Shown here in pieces: positions 36,804-49,180 of a DNA stretch of 64,000 nucleotides. The stretch covers positions 69,653,025 to 69,717,024 of the forward strand of contig NC_068938.1 of NCBI RefSeq assembly GCF_016801865.2, given 5' to 3'. Each line of letters opens with the position of its first letter. Position 1 is the first letter of the stretch. The stretch comes from Culex pipiens pallens. Taxonomy: Eukaryota > Arthropoda > Insecta > Diptera > Culicidae. Below the pieces are notes generated by a model. The model ran no database searches, was not told the DNA's origin, and saw nothing but the letters and a program-made list of their open reading frames with translations. The position numbers were made by a program, and so were the translations under genes.

Positions 36804-37359
36804 ACATCAATCCGTCGGAGATCCAAGATTGGCGTCGCATCCGGGTTTCGATCAGCTCGTCGATTAGCAAAAGTTCAACACGACCAAGATGCTGCCACGG
36901 CCGCCTCAGAAGAACACCAACATCCAAGCCGGAAGCTGCGGTCAAGGCAAATCCCGAAGAAAGCCAAGTTGGAGAAGAATCGGCGATTCGCAAGTGAAAT
37001 TAGGTGAACAAGTGAATATTTTTGTAAAATTTTTACAGATTGAATAAAAAAAAAACAACAAAAACAAAACAACAGTTTTTTCAACTGCAACATAACCTAA
37101 AAATCCGAAATGACAGCACACGACAATAGCACGACATTCTAAATAACAAAACCGTGCGACGTCAGTCGAATGTCGTACGACAATGTCGTACAATTTCGAT
37201 CATCGATCGCACGACAAATACGACATTTTGGTGCAAAAACGTATGACATTCGTGCGAAAGTCGCACGACATTGTCGTGCGACGTCGTACAATTGCACGGA
37301 CGACAAACGACAGATGTCTGACGGACTTTTCAGTCAGGGGATCCCTATGACCGAAGAAT

Positions 37360-40300
37360 CCATTTGTGTGTGGTTTACCCAGGGGGTAGCGAAGAAGCCG
37401 CCATCTTGGAAGTTCAGATAACAAACACTAAGAATCAGTATTATACATATTACTTTGGTAACACGAAGTGTGTTATCCTGGTTAAACTCAAAAGTACCAT
37501 GCAAATATGTAAAACCAAACTGAAAAATGTGTAATGCCGATTCTTAGTGTACGGGTGCACTGTTTGATCGACCCAAAGAAAAAAAGCAAAAAAAGGTAAA
37601 CAGAAAAATCACTTTTTTCGATATGAATTTTCAGCCAATATTGGGATGGAATCTCCAAGGATATGATAGAATTCCAGAGTTTTTTTTGAAAAGGTCCTAT
37701 AAGCTATTGTCTTTCATATGTTTATAGGACCTAATCAAAAAAAAGTCGAGAATTTACCATCAGCAACACAATTCACGTGTTTTTTTCAGATATTTATCGT
37801 TTGAATTGCGGGAAATTTGAAAATCAAAAACCCAAACAATGATTTGTTATGGGCTACCATTTGACAGTTAGTGCTTTTGTTGTGGGCTCTCATTTGACAA
37901 CCGTGCTAATGTCGACTCAGTGGGATTCAGATTCAGCGGGCAAAATTACATGGAAAAACATATATTTGGACAATTTTCGAAATTCGTTAGAGTGGTCCCA
38001 TAAGGGTTTCCCTTGAAAATTAGACTATTTCAAATGAAGATATCTCAAGTTTAAAGAAAAACACCCCAGAAATTTTTTCTGCGTTTGTAGTGCTGAATCT
38101 CCTCTTTCAAATGCAACTTAGCGCTTAAAATTTGGCTTGCGCCTTTTCGAGATATTTAAGTTTTAAATTTGCATCCCATACCTTAAAATCGCTGTAACTT
38201 TTGACCCTTAAGTCCAAATTGACTTGTCAAATAATAAAAATGATTGTTTTTTAGAGTTCTAAAAGTGCCCTCAATACCACTTTTCTCTAAAACTTAACCC
38301 TGAATTGCCACGTTAAAAAAACAGATTTTTGAAGGTTTGCTCAGATGCTTTCTATAAATTTGGTCGTAGAAGGCGTAGATTACGAGATAAAATTGTGGTG
38401 TCTTGGACAAAGTTACTTGAATTGGCAAGCCCAACAACTTTCTAGAAGACAAAAAAATTCCCAAAAATACTCCTGAAAAGTTAGATTTCCAAAATCACCC
38501 TAATAGTGAACCACCCTAATTTCCAACCAAACCAAAAGTTGCCCCTTTCCATATGCAACAACTCTTCTGAAGACACCAAAGCTCCAAAACTTCATCATTT
38601 TACGGAAAATCCATTTTCCACTTAATTTTGCGATCTGGACCACTGTGCAGTGGCTTAACGGAGCACATAGACCAGAGCTTTTGCACCAAGAATTATGTTG
38701 AAAAACTCCTGAAATTTTCCGATCTCTTCGAAAACAATATTTTTAAATTGTTTGAAGCAAGACTAACATTTCAAAAGGGCGTAATATTGAATGTTTGAAT
38801 TTCTTCAGAACACTTCCACAATCAAAAGATAACTTTGAAAAAAATAGTAATGTAAATTGTATAAATATAAAAAAATGTGCGACATGAAAAAAGTTTACAG
38901 CGGACTACTGAGAAGTTCATACTTTTTGGAACACTCTACTGCCAGAAGCAGCCACATCTTTCCGCGAAACTCATTCCGTGATTACTTCCTGGGATCTCGG
39001 GCAACACTCGAAAAACGTTCTTTTTTGTCTAAAATTATTCACAAGTAAATTATTTGCTTATATATCCCACAGACTGTGCCAAACCCTTTTTCTAGGAACA
39101 CATTAGGGGGATTCATCCCGCGACAACGGTGACGATCACACTGTCAATGCTTATCACGTGCACCCCTTAAGCAGGCAGATCTTCTCATGTGTGAGATATG
39201 CCAGCTTATTTTATGCTACAGTGTGTTTGTGCTGAGTGTTTGGTTGGGGGGGTGGTGTTCGTTCCACGTGTCACGGGTTTCATCACTTGGGGTGACAATT
39301 TCACTCTTTTTTTTCTTTTTTTTTGCTCTTCAGTTGTGAAACAAAACAAACCTGGACGAGCTGCTTCAATTTTACTAATGCTTATTTTTCACAAATACTT
39401 TTTTAATTTAAATTTTTAATTACTCCCCCTTGTAGCGTTCGGTCCGGTAATTGACGGAGTCAGTTTGCTGAACCTCGGCGGATAAAGATCACCCATCCAG
39501 AGTGAGTGACAGAGTTCTCTATTCAATGCACCACAATTTTTGAAAGATTGCTCAAGACTCAGGAGGGGACATAAAAACGCACTCTTCAGATCATAATCTA
39601 ACCTCTTCAGCATATGCGTCAGCATGCATAAATTACGTACTTTTTTTGGGCTGGTTTTTAGAACTGCTTGAACTTATCAGGCACCTCTATGTGCAGAGTT
39701 CATCTTATGCTACAAATCGGAGCAACTAAAGTAGACGAGGGTGTAACACTTAAAAACTTCAATTTGCGTCAAGCGAAACCTTTTCTGGGTGAGCTTCAAA
39801 AAGAAAGGTTCGCTAAAGACTACCCTAGGAGCGATTACAGAGTGACTCATGTAAAGTTACGTTATGTTTCTTTGAACTTTTTTCAACTACTTCTGAAAAA
39901 ATAAAACTACCAAACTTACCACCACTTACCCTAGCCCTACCAAAACTATACCCAAACATCATCTTATTTGACCTCTTTCCGTGCATTTTTGTCCTTTTTC
40001 CAACCATTCGTTTAACTCGCTGTCAGAGCAAGAAAAAAAATGGTTAAAACTTTTAACAATAGAGTTCTCCTTTCCTGTTCACTACCTTCGTTGCCCCGAC
40101 ACACGTGTGGGACTCTGCACAAAAACACACCTGGACGGATGTTCCAATCACTGCTAGAAGCTGCTGCTGTTGATGAGGACACATCTGAGGGTGAGATCAG
40201 AACCTATATCGTGTCGATGCTGATTCCGGTACATTCGCCCCGTGAACAGTTGTAGGAGGATCAAATTATGGGCAGTCACGTGGTTTGAACTCTTGTGCTG
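37360..40300. other. No gene recognised
   Basis: A short AAGGTCC-family MITE lies at 37677-37755. The part 37980-38650 reads like an old interspersed repeat. The part 39060-40260 is moderately GC-rich and probably low-copy, with several small ORFs but no domain or convincing splice sites. Confidence 0.4.
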
Positions 40301-40499
40301 ACTAATCGAAAAAGTTCTTTTTTTTTATTTTTCAAAATGTATCATTAAAGCAATTTATCGAACCATTTTGATGAAAAACATAAATAAATTTAATCTAGAA
40401 CCACGCAAAACTTTTCCAGATTTTTATTTTGAAAATGTTAGCACTAAAATTTAAACTTTAAGCAAATGTCAAAAATGAAAAACTATAGGATTTTTTTCA

Positions 40500-41640
40500 G
40501 AATATCTAAGATATGTTTGTGACTTTTCTTCATAAACATATTTTAGAAATGCAAAAAATACATTACAATGAATTGCCTAAAAATGCCTATAACTTGAAAA
40601 CGGTGCTCTTTATTAAAAAAAATATGATAAAATTTGTTTTTCCTTTTAAACATATTTTTCCTCACAATTTTAGTTTCTTTTTTTCCAAAAAATCACATTT
40701 TTTAAATTATACATATTTACGATTTGGTGTCTTAGGTAGAGTTGTAGGCATTGATGAGGATTAGAAAGAAAAAAATAGTTAGATGGAAACATGTTTTTTT
40801 GCAGATTTTTCAACTAATTTTTTGTCTTGAAAATTAAATTTTTGAAAAAGGTATTTTTAGTTTTGGTGTTTTTAATATGTTTCTGGGGACAATTAAGGGC
40901 AAAAAAATTGCCTCCGAGTAATCTCATACCTGCCGCTTTTTATAAGTAAAATCGAATTTACAATCGAAGAGTCCATTACAAACATTCAGATAAAGTGCAC
41001 CGTTTTCGAGATGTTACGTAAAGTTTGATTTCAACTCAAATTTAGCAGATTTGATTTTTTGTTTTGTTTAAGAAACATTGAAGATTGGACCTTTGATGCT
41101 GAGATACAGCGGGTAAATAAAAAATTAAACACTTCTGCTTCTGGATTTAAATTTAATTTAAAAATGTCCAATGAACAAAATACCCCTGACTTCAGGAGGT
41201 TGCAAAACTACCCAAAAAATGGATTTGGACCTTTTAAAAAAAATCGAGCCATGTTAAACTTTCTGATCATCTCAAAACAAAATTTAAAAATGTTGGAATC
41301 AATAATTACATTTCAAATAGTGCCAAATTCCCTTAAACTTTAAAAAAAAATCAAATAAAAAATAGAGTTTTTGGAAAACAGTTTTTTTGTGAAAAAAAAA
41401 TCCGCGTTCGTTCTGAATAGCCCTCATACAACTCTGCCGAAGACACAAAATCGATTAGAAAACTCCTTCAAAAGATACAGATTTTCGAATATTTGCGTAT
41501 CATATTGTGTGGACAGCTGTCAAAGTTGTATGGTGACGTGTATGGGTGAACCCTGCGTGCTGAATAGTGGTTCGCAAAACGGCCTCAATTTTGAACTGTC
41601 AAAGTGGAACCAATTTACTGTTTGCCAAAAGTAGAGAGTG
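40500..41640. repeat. Old interspersed repeat, related to 54930-55560
   Basis: It shares diverged blocks with 54930-55560, such as AACTTGAAAACGGTGCTCTTT, TTTTTGTGAAAAAAAA and TGTATGGTGACGTGTATGGG against TGTATGGAGACTTGTATGGG. No intact coding sequence. Confidence 0.45.
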
Positions 41641-41819
41641 TTGTTATAGATCATTAAAAATTGTTTTTTTTTAGCGAGATAAAAAATGTGTGGTTTTTGA
41701 GGACCTAAAGTTAAAGTCGAGAAATCTTAAGAAGGTTGAAGGCGAGATTGTAACTTTTTAAAATTATGAATGGAAGTTGTTTATGGAGTAGATGGGGTTG
41801 TTTCGATCCAGAAGCTGTA

Positions 41820-42186
41820 CACAGCAAAAAAAGTAGTAATCCAGCTGCGTGTGAAAGGCCTGGGTGTAAAATAAATATTGTATTATTTTATGCAATTTTA
41901 TGTGATTTTACATCCTGAAATATGTAGCCCATCAGTATGGGAAACATACTTGACCGAAATGTCAAGCTCATATATGCGTTTATCCTTTCAGCTTTACATC
42001 GGTCTGATGGCCGACTGGGCTAAGGCGCCAGCTCTTACTGTTTGTGCTGGGTTTGAATCCCGTCGGTTGCAATTTTTTTTGTGTTTGCAAAAATTGAACA
42101 TTCAGTGTGTAATATTAAGTGTTTATTTTGACGAAGGTGATGTGCATGCTTTTGCATGCGATTTTACCATCGGATTTTTTGCTGTG
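41820..42186 (+). mobile_element. MITE with an internal tRNA-like module
   Basis: TA at 41818-41819 and 42187-42188. The TIRs are CACAGCAAAAAA and TTTTTTGCTGTG. The block 42005-42080 is tRNA-like, with GGCCGACTGGGCTAAGGCG (A-box region) and GGGTTTGAATCCCGTC (B-box region), a Pol III promoter pattern. The family also occurs at 5329-5615 and, with another tRNA block, at 1348-1838. A DNA-transposon frame around a tRNA-like core is unusual. Confidence 0.72.
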
Positions 42187-42188
42187 TA

Positions 42189-44329
42189 TTTATCTAACTA
42201 ATGTATTTGAAAACTAACTGGTTTAGTGAAAATCTTCTCTGTTTGTTGGATCAGCTTCGCAAGAATAAGCGATGTTTACTTGCTGGACCAGGAAGAGCTG
42301 CATGATTCCAAAATCAGCCTGGGAATTTATCTACGACATCGCAAAATGACACTCTCGCCGCCGTTCTTCGTCCCCATAAAAATGAAAAACCTCTTCTAAC
42401 CGATCGAAACTTGAAAACACACACAATTTTCCAGCAAAAAATGACAAAAACTTGATAAAATAAAACACATACAACTGTTTATAAAACAGCTCAATTATCA
42501 GTAAGGAAAAAGTCATGCTTGTGCTTGAACAGCCTCTTACTTCGTGAAGTAAACAAAGTGGGATCATTCGAAAAACACGTTACGCATTCTCTCTATTCAT
42601 TACCCAGGGTAAACCATAATCCAAAATGGCTTCTCTGGTCATAGGGTTTTTTTTTGTAAATTTAAAATAAAGTTTGATTAACTAGCTTTATTTATCAAGA
42701 ACGTAAAATTTTCCATGAAAATTATATTTTATTTGCTTTTATTTTAAAACTTCATCCACATTTTCATAAATTTACAAATGAGAAAAATCTCTAAATTTCA
42801 AAATTGATTAAATAATGTAGTAATAGAATATTTTATTCACAAGTGTCAATTATTTCTTTGTTGTTTAGAAAATGGATTACCTTTCTTACAGAAAATTTCG
42901 ATTTTTCCATATCTTTTGAAAACGCATCATAAATGGGACCAATCTCTAAAATCAATATCATCATTACACACCGAGTCTCCTCCGAAGCGCCCAAACACAA
43001 CAGAATCACACCCTTGGTATTAAATGTTTGCTGTTGACTGCCAATTCAAGATCCATGAAAACGACCTTGGAGTGAATTTTTCGGAAAAATCAATACCTGC
43101 GGTTGCGAAAAAAAATCTACATCAAACAAAGAAAAGTGCCTTTTCAATGGATGGCATCGCGTCTTTACAATTTGGTCTCACAACCCTCACAGCAAACAAA
43201 CACATTGTTTACTGTGTTGCTTCTCCGTATGAATGAAATGTAGGTTCATTGTAAATAGCTAGAACTAATCGATTGCTCGAAAACAAGATCAGATTACTTT
43301 CTTTCGGAATGTTCGATCAAATTTGAAGTTTGTTTTAAAAATATATAATGTCAAAAATAAGAAATTATCATCATTTGAAAATATAAAAGGAAACTACATT
43401 TGACTATCCCAAATTTCATTTTAACTATCCGGAGATTTGATTACCCGAAAATTTGATTATCCGAACACTTAATTATCCAAACATTCGATTATCCAAAGTG
43501 AAATATTTGCGAGAACTTTTGATAACCCAGTCCAATTTAGAAGAGAAAAATATCCATCAAATCCGAGTTCGACTGAATGTTCCAAAAACCAGTTTCATGC
43601 CACGTGTCCTACCCGTTTCCTACGAATTTATACAAAATTTAATGATACTCGAGACAATGCCAAATCGGACCATTCTGGGGTTCTGTTTACGGCGCGTCTC
43701 GTTCTGCCTGTTTAGGGAAAGTGTCCTCCCTTCTCCAGTTAAGGGTGCGCACGTCACACGTGGAACACCTGGTCCCTGAACCTATATTATTGATGGCGAG
43801 GAACGATTCCTTTTCCCTCCCTTTCTTCGGTAGGACCCAAGACGGCTTCTTTGTTCGTCCCTCGGAAGGGTCCAGGAATCCTGTGCCGTAATCGGTGATG
43901 TGATGGGTATGTGCGTGTGTCCAATTGGCCATTGTCAACTACCGGTTCGCTGCTGGAGCCATTTATTTGCCACCTTGCCATACACCGGGGTCTACCGGGT
44001 TGACTTGCCGATGGTCCGTAATTCTGAGGAATAATGGAAAGAGAGAAAAAAAAATGAAGAAGCTACACGGCAGTAGGACGAAGTGCGCACGTGTGCGTTT
44101 TAAATCAATTGTTTGGACGACGAAAACTAAAAAGTAACACCTTTCGCTGTTTGCTGCCGAGATTTAATTTATAACCCAAGAAAGGACCATGTTTGGTAGA
44201 TGCGATTTGTTTTAGTTTCCAGCTGGCACATTAATTTTCTTTTCCTTTTTCATTATCCCCCTTAAAACATATTCTTTAACACAATTTTAGATATCAAAGT
44301 TATGTTAATGTTTTAGTTATTTTTTTTTT
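42189..44329. other. No gene recognised
   Basis: A short repeat at about 42600-42655 (CATTACCCAGGGTAAACC) is inversely similar to the segment at 37345-37395. GATTATCCGAA pogo-family motifs occur at 43425-43500. The part 43560-44130 is moderately GC-rich without recognisable coding. Confidence 0.4.
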
Positions 44330-44600
44330 CAAAAAATTATGAATAAGTTTGCAAAACTTGAATTCAAACCATTTAATGGTCATAATTATGACCATTTCTT
44401 GACTTTTTTTTGATAAGGTCCTATAAACAAATGTAAACATTGAGTGTATCCCTTTCACACCTTATGTCAAAGTCCATCGGAGTAAGCGGGAGACACTCAA
44501 TGTTTACATTTGTTTATAGGACCTTATCAAAAAAAAGTCAAGATTTAATGATTTGAATTCAATTTTTGCAAACTTATTCATAATTTTATGAAAAAAAAAC
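44330..44600. mobile_element. Foldback MITE (AAGGTCC family), complex arms
   Basis: The inner arms begin CTTGACTTTTTTTTGATAAG and enclose a GTTTACATTTG/CAAATGTAAAC block. The core 44398-44546 matches 56801-56951 almost exactly. Outer flanks (44330-44390 and 44545-44600) are also inverted copies of each other, except for a 20-base palindromic addition GGTCATAATTATGACC on the left. Confidence 0.65.
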
Positions 44601-44919
44601 TAGACAAAAAGTAATTTCTAGTTGGAATCCAATGAGACAGCTTATTTACATAAGAAAACGATCATGTTGCCTACCTTCAGGCATTTGCAGCTGTGACACT
44701 TTGTGATCGTCTGTGACAAATCATTAGCTAATACACAAACCTTTCCTAAAAATTCCTGGATAAAAATTAGGCTGCGTGCATTCGCTCATAATGCCAAATA
44801 TTTTCCAAATATGAGGTAACATGGATTCTGATTTTTTTCGGTGATTGCAGTTTATCTCTAGAGTTTTTTTTTTTTTTTTTTTTTTTTGGAAAAGGTCCTA
44901 TAAACATATGAAACACAAT

Positions 44920-45334
44920 CAGGGATGGAATAATCGCAAAAAAATCATTTTCGCTTGCGAACTTTTTTCACCCGCGAAAGAGAGAGGAGGCAAATCACGT
45001 AAAAAAAAATCGCTCCCGAAATTCTCCAAGAAAATCAATCTGCTGATGATTTTTCGTGAATTTCCTTGCCAGCACCACTTAAAAATATTTATTTCACTTT
45101 GTTTACACATATTGCCCATCTACAAAATTTTACAGGTCATTTTTCGACGTGTGACGTTACACTTGCAACTGTAGTAGTGAAAAAGATGTTCCGCCGAATA
45201 ATCATGATGATGATTTTTTTAGATTCCTTTTACCGATCTTTCGTGCGCGAGAGAGGAGAGCCATGCTCCCTGCGATTTTTTTCTCTTGATGAACGTCCAA
45301 TGATTTTCTTTTGATGATGATTATTCCATCGCTG
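44920..45334. mobile_element. hAT-type MITE, 415 bp, perfect TSD
   Basis: A perfect 8-bp TSD AACACAAT (44912-44919, 45335-45342) flanks CAGGGATGGAATAATC and its inverse with one mismatch. There is no transposase ORF. It sits inside an AAGGTCC-type element whose poly(T) start is at 44861. Confidence 0.8.
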
Positions 45335-45539
45335 AACACAATAGTTTATTGGACCTTTAAATTAAATTTTCAGATTAAAAATTTAGATATTCATTTAAAT
45401 TAAAATATGCACTTTAATAGGTCCAATAAAAATTCTTATTAAGTTAAATCATTCATTCACTCATTTTCCTGAAGCAATAAAAAATATATTTTAGGAACTA
45501 TATAATTATGACAACATTGAAACCTTGCAAAATAAAGCC

Positions 45540-45722
45540 AAAGGGCCGTAGTGGGTTTGTAAACAAAGAGTGCATCCCTTTCATGTAAAATCCAGAGTTT
45601 TTTTTTTTTTTTTTTTGAGAAGGTCCTATAAGCTATTGTCTTTCATATGTTTATAGGACCTAATCAAAAAAATATCGAGAAATGTAAACTCTATGTTTAC
45701 AAACCCACAACGGCCCTTTTGC
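45540..45722. mobile_element. Foldback MITE with GGGCCG ends
   Basis: Outer arms AAAGGGCCG...TGGGTTTGTAAACA and the inverse ending AACGGCCCTTT enclose an AAGGTCC-type core (45600-45690) with a long T run. Confidence 0.6.
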
Positions 45723-45766
45723 ATTGTTTTGCTAGAAACCCAGTTTTTTCTTCAAATGTGCATTAA

Positions 45767-45905
45767 CCCTTTCGAGCCTGAATTTTCAAAAAAAAAATTT
45801 TAATCTGATGATGGGAAAATGATTTTTAAGACCATACGAAAATTATAGGCTAGTTTTGAAAATTTTCATTTTTGGGTCATATATGACCCATCAGGCTTGA
45901 AAGGG
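45767..45905. mobile_element. piggyBac-type MITE, 139 bp
   Basis: TTAA at 45763-45766 and 45906-45909. The TIRs are CCCTTTCGAGCCTGA and TCAGGCTTGAAAGGG. It also has an internal palindrome TGGGTCATATATGACCCA. Confidence 0.8.
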
Positions 45906-45975
45906 TTAAACAAAATTTTCTGTTTTTGGGTGTTTTTGAAAGTTTTTGGTAAGCTTTCCAATAAAAAATACTATT

Positions 45976-48698
45976 CTATTTTTGTATTTTTGTATTTTTG
46001 TATTTTTGTATTTTTGTATTTTTGTATTTTTGTATTTTTGTATTTTTGTATTTTTGTATTTTTGTATTTTTGTATTTTTGTATTTTTGTATTTTTGTATT
46101 TTTGTATTTTTGTATTTTTGTATTTTTGTATTTTTGTATTTTTGTATTTTTGTATTTTTGTATTTTTGTATTTTTGTATTTTTGTATTTTTGTATTTTTG
46201 TATTTTTGTATTTTGGTATATTTGTATTTTTGTATTTTCGTATTTTTGTATTTTTGTATTTTTGTATTTTTGTATTTTTGTATTTTTGTATTTTTGTATT
46301 TTTGTATTTTTGTATTTTTGTATTTTTGTATTTTTGTATTTTTGTATTTTTGTATTTTTGTATTTTTGTATTTTGTATTTTTGTATTTTTGTATTTTTGT
46401 ATTTTTGTATTTTTGTATTTTTGTATTTTTGTATTTTTGTATTTTTGTATTTTTGTATTTTTGTATTTTTGTATTTTTGTATTTTTGTATTTTTGTATTT
46501 TTGTTTTTTTTTTGTATTTTTGTATTTTTGTATTTTTGTATTTTGTATTTTTGTATTTTTGTATTTTTGTATTTTTGTATTTTTGTATTTTTGTATTTTT
46601 GTATTTTTGTATTTTTGTATTTTTGTATTTTTGTATTTTTGTATTTTTGTATTTTTGTATTTTTGTATTTTTGTATTTTTGTATTTTTGTATTTTTGTAT
46701 TTTTGTATTTTTGTATTTTTGTATTTTTGTATTTTTGTATTTTTGTATTTTTGTATTTTTGTATTTTTGTATTTTTGTATTTTTGTATTTTTGTATTTTT
46801 GTATTTTTGTATTTTTGTATTTTTGTATTTTTGTATTTTTGTATTTTTGTATTTTTGTATTTTTGTATTTTTGTATTTTTGTATTTTTGTATTTTTGTAT
46901 TTTTGTATTTTTGTATTTTTGTATTTTTGTATTTTTGTATTTTTGTATTTTTGTATTTTTGTATTTTTGTATTTTTGTATTTTTGTATTTTTGTATTTTT
47001 GTATTTTTGTATTTTTGTATTTTTGTATTTTTGTATTTTTGTATTTTTGTATTTTTGTATTTTTGTATTTTTGTATTTTTGTATTTTTGTATTTTTGTAT
47101 TTTTGTATTTTTGTATTTTTGTATTTTTGTATTTTTGTATTTTTGTATTTTTGTATTTTTGTATTTTTGTATTTTTGTATTTTTGTATTTTTGTATTTTT
47201 GTATTTTTGTATTTTTGTATTTTTGTATTTTTGTATTTTTGTATTTTTGTATTTTTGTATTTTTGTATTTTTGTATTTTTGTATTTTTGTATTTTTGTAT
47301 TTTTGTATTTTTGTATTTTTGTATTTTTGTATTTTTGTATTTTTGTATTTTTGTATTTTTGTATTTTTGTATTTTTGTATTTTTGTATTTTTGTATTTTT
47401 GTATTTTTGTATTTTTGTATTTTTGTATTTTTGTATTTTTGTATTTTTGTATTTTTGTATTTTTGTATTTTTGTATTTTTGTATTTTTGTATTTTTGTAT
47501 TTTTGTATTTTTGTATTTTTGTATTTTTGTATTTTTGTATTTTTGTATTTTGTATTTTTGTATTTTTGTATTTTTGTATTTTTGTATTTTTGTATTTTTG
47601 TATTTTTGTATTTTTGTATTTTTGTATTTTTGTATTTTTGTATTTTTGTATTTTTGTATTTTTGTATTTTTGTATTTTTGTATTTTTGTATTTTTGTATT
47701 TTTGTATTTTTGTATTTTTGTATTTTTGTATTTTTGTATTTTTGTATTTTTGTATTTTTGTATTTTTGTATTTTTGTATTTTTGTATTTTTGTATTTTTG
47801 TATTTTTGTATTTTTGTATTTTTGTATTTTTGTATTTTTGTATTTTTGTATTTTTGTATTTTTGTATTTTTGTATTTTTGTATTTTTGTATTTTTGTATT
47901 TTTGTATTTTTGTATTTTTGTATTTTTGTATTTTTGTATTTTTGTATTTTTGTATTTTTGTATTTTTGTATTTTTGTATTTTTGTATTTTTGTATTTTTG
48001 TATTTTTGTATTTTTGTATTTTTGTATTTTTGTATTTTTGTATTTTTGTATTTTTGTATTTTTGTATTTTTGTATTTTTGTATTTTTGTATTTTTGTATT
48101 TTTGTATTTTTGTATTTTTGTATTTTTGTATTTTTGTATTTTTGTATTTTTGTATTTTTGTATTTTTGTATTTTTGTATTTTTGTATTTTTGTATTTTTG
48201 TATTTTTGTATTTTTGTATTTTTGTATTTTTGTATTTTTGTATTTTTGTATTTTTGTATTTTTGTATTTTTGTATTTTTGTATTTTTGTATTTTTGTATT
48301 TTTGTATTTTTGTATTTTTGTATTTTTGTATTTTTGTATTTTTGTATTTTTGTATTTTTGTATTTTTGTATTTTGTATTTTGTATTTTTGTATTTTTGTA
48401 TTTTTGTATTTTTGTATTTTTGTATTTTTGTATTTTTGTATTTTTGTATTTTTGTATTTTTGTATTTTTGTATTTTTGTATTTTTGTATTTTTGTATTTT
48501 TGTATTTTTGTATTTTTGTATTTTTGTATTTTTGTATTTTGTATTTTTGTATTTTTGTATTTTTGTATTTTTGTATTTTTGTATTTTTGTATTTTTGTAT
48601 TTTTGTATTTTTGTATTTTTGTATTTTTGTATTTTTGTATTTTTGTATTTTTGTATTTTTGTATTTTTGTATTTTTGTATTTTTGTATTTTTGTATTT
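45976..48698 (+). repeat. Giant octamer array (GTATTTTT)n, about 2.7 kb
   Basis: Roughly 340 copies of an 8-bp unit, highly homogeneous. Scattered changes include single-T losses (for example near 46370, 46540, 47550, 48375, 48538), a GG unit near 46215 and a T expansion at 46505-46513. The unit lacks stops on the + strand, so all three frames stay open; the resulting Phe/Cys/Ile/Val/Leu/Tyr repeats are not evidence of a protein. It lies about 0.5-1 kb upstream of the proposed promoter. Confidence 0.97.
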
Positions 48699-48715
48699 AT
48701 GTATTTATTTATAAT

Positions 48716-49104
48716 TGTTTTAAGTATTTTGGCATAATTTAGTCTTTACCTTTATCATTTTAGGAACCTTACCTCTCCTCAATCATCACAGGACAGAACG
48801 CAGCCATTTTGTATCCAGATTGAAAGAATCAACACTCACAAAAAACGCAGCTGTTGAGCTGCAGTCACACAACCACAACGTCAATCAAAATCTGTACGCT
48901 GATGAGAATTAATCGGTACAAAGTCTGAATCGAACTAATTTCGTGCCATTTATGAAGTTAGTTTTGTGATTTCAAAAAGGTTTTTAACGTTTTAAATTGA
49001 ACCAAATTCATTCTGTTTTATTGATTGATTAAAATCATGCTAAATACAATCACCAAAAAGTCTGCACCATTTTGACATCTTCAAGGTTTCAAATCGGCGC
49101 CGTA
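48716..49104. other. Upstream flank of the proposed promoter
   Basis: Non-repetitive sequence between the octamer array and the proposed first exon. No ORF was recognised; regulatory elements may lie here. Confidence 0.4.
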
Positions 49105-49180
49105 CAGACTTCAGTTCGAAATACCGGCACCACTGACAGTTAGGCCGTACTTTTTTCACGACAAACACACAATCAGTCAG
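49105..49180 (+). promoter_or_regulatory. Candidate core promoter with Inr-like motifs
   Basis: Two matches to the insect initiator TCAGTY occur, at 49111-49116 and 49173-49178, just upstream of the probable first exon. No TATA box and no good downstream promoter element was found at +28 from either A. Confidence 0.25.

Larger units (their letters stand above)
34222..37340. mobile_element. Candidate 3.1-kb insertion with GTCGTACGAC-rich ends
   Basis: The ends are similar in inverse orientation (CCCCTGTTTGAAAA at 34223; CCTGACTGAAAAG read from 37340). Clusters of GTCGTACGAC/GTCGCACG motifs lie just inside both (34238-34400, 37150-37310). Flanks resemble one continuous repeat seen inverted at about 55490-55535, where GTGGGGGCC runs straight into TATGACC. 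That suggests an unoccupied site. It encloses the spliced gene candidate and the octamer minisatellite. No transposase was recognised. Confidence 0.45.

Noticed and set aside
45897..48742. Three overlapping ORFs of over 900 codons
   Set aside because: They are the stop-free translation of an 8-bp satellite in all three frames; the repeating FLYFCIFV pattern has no coding evidence.
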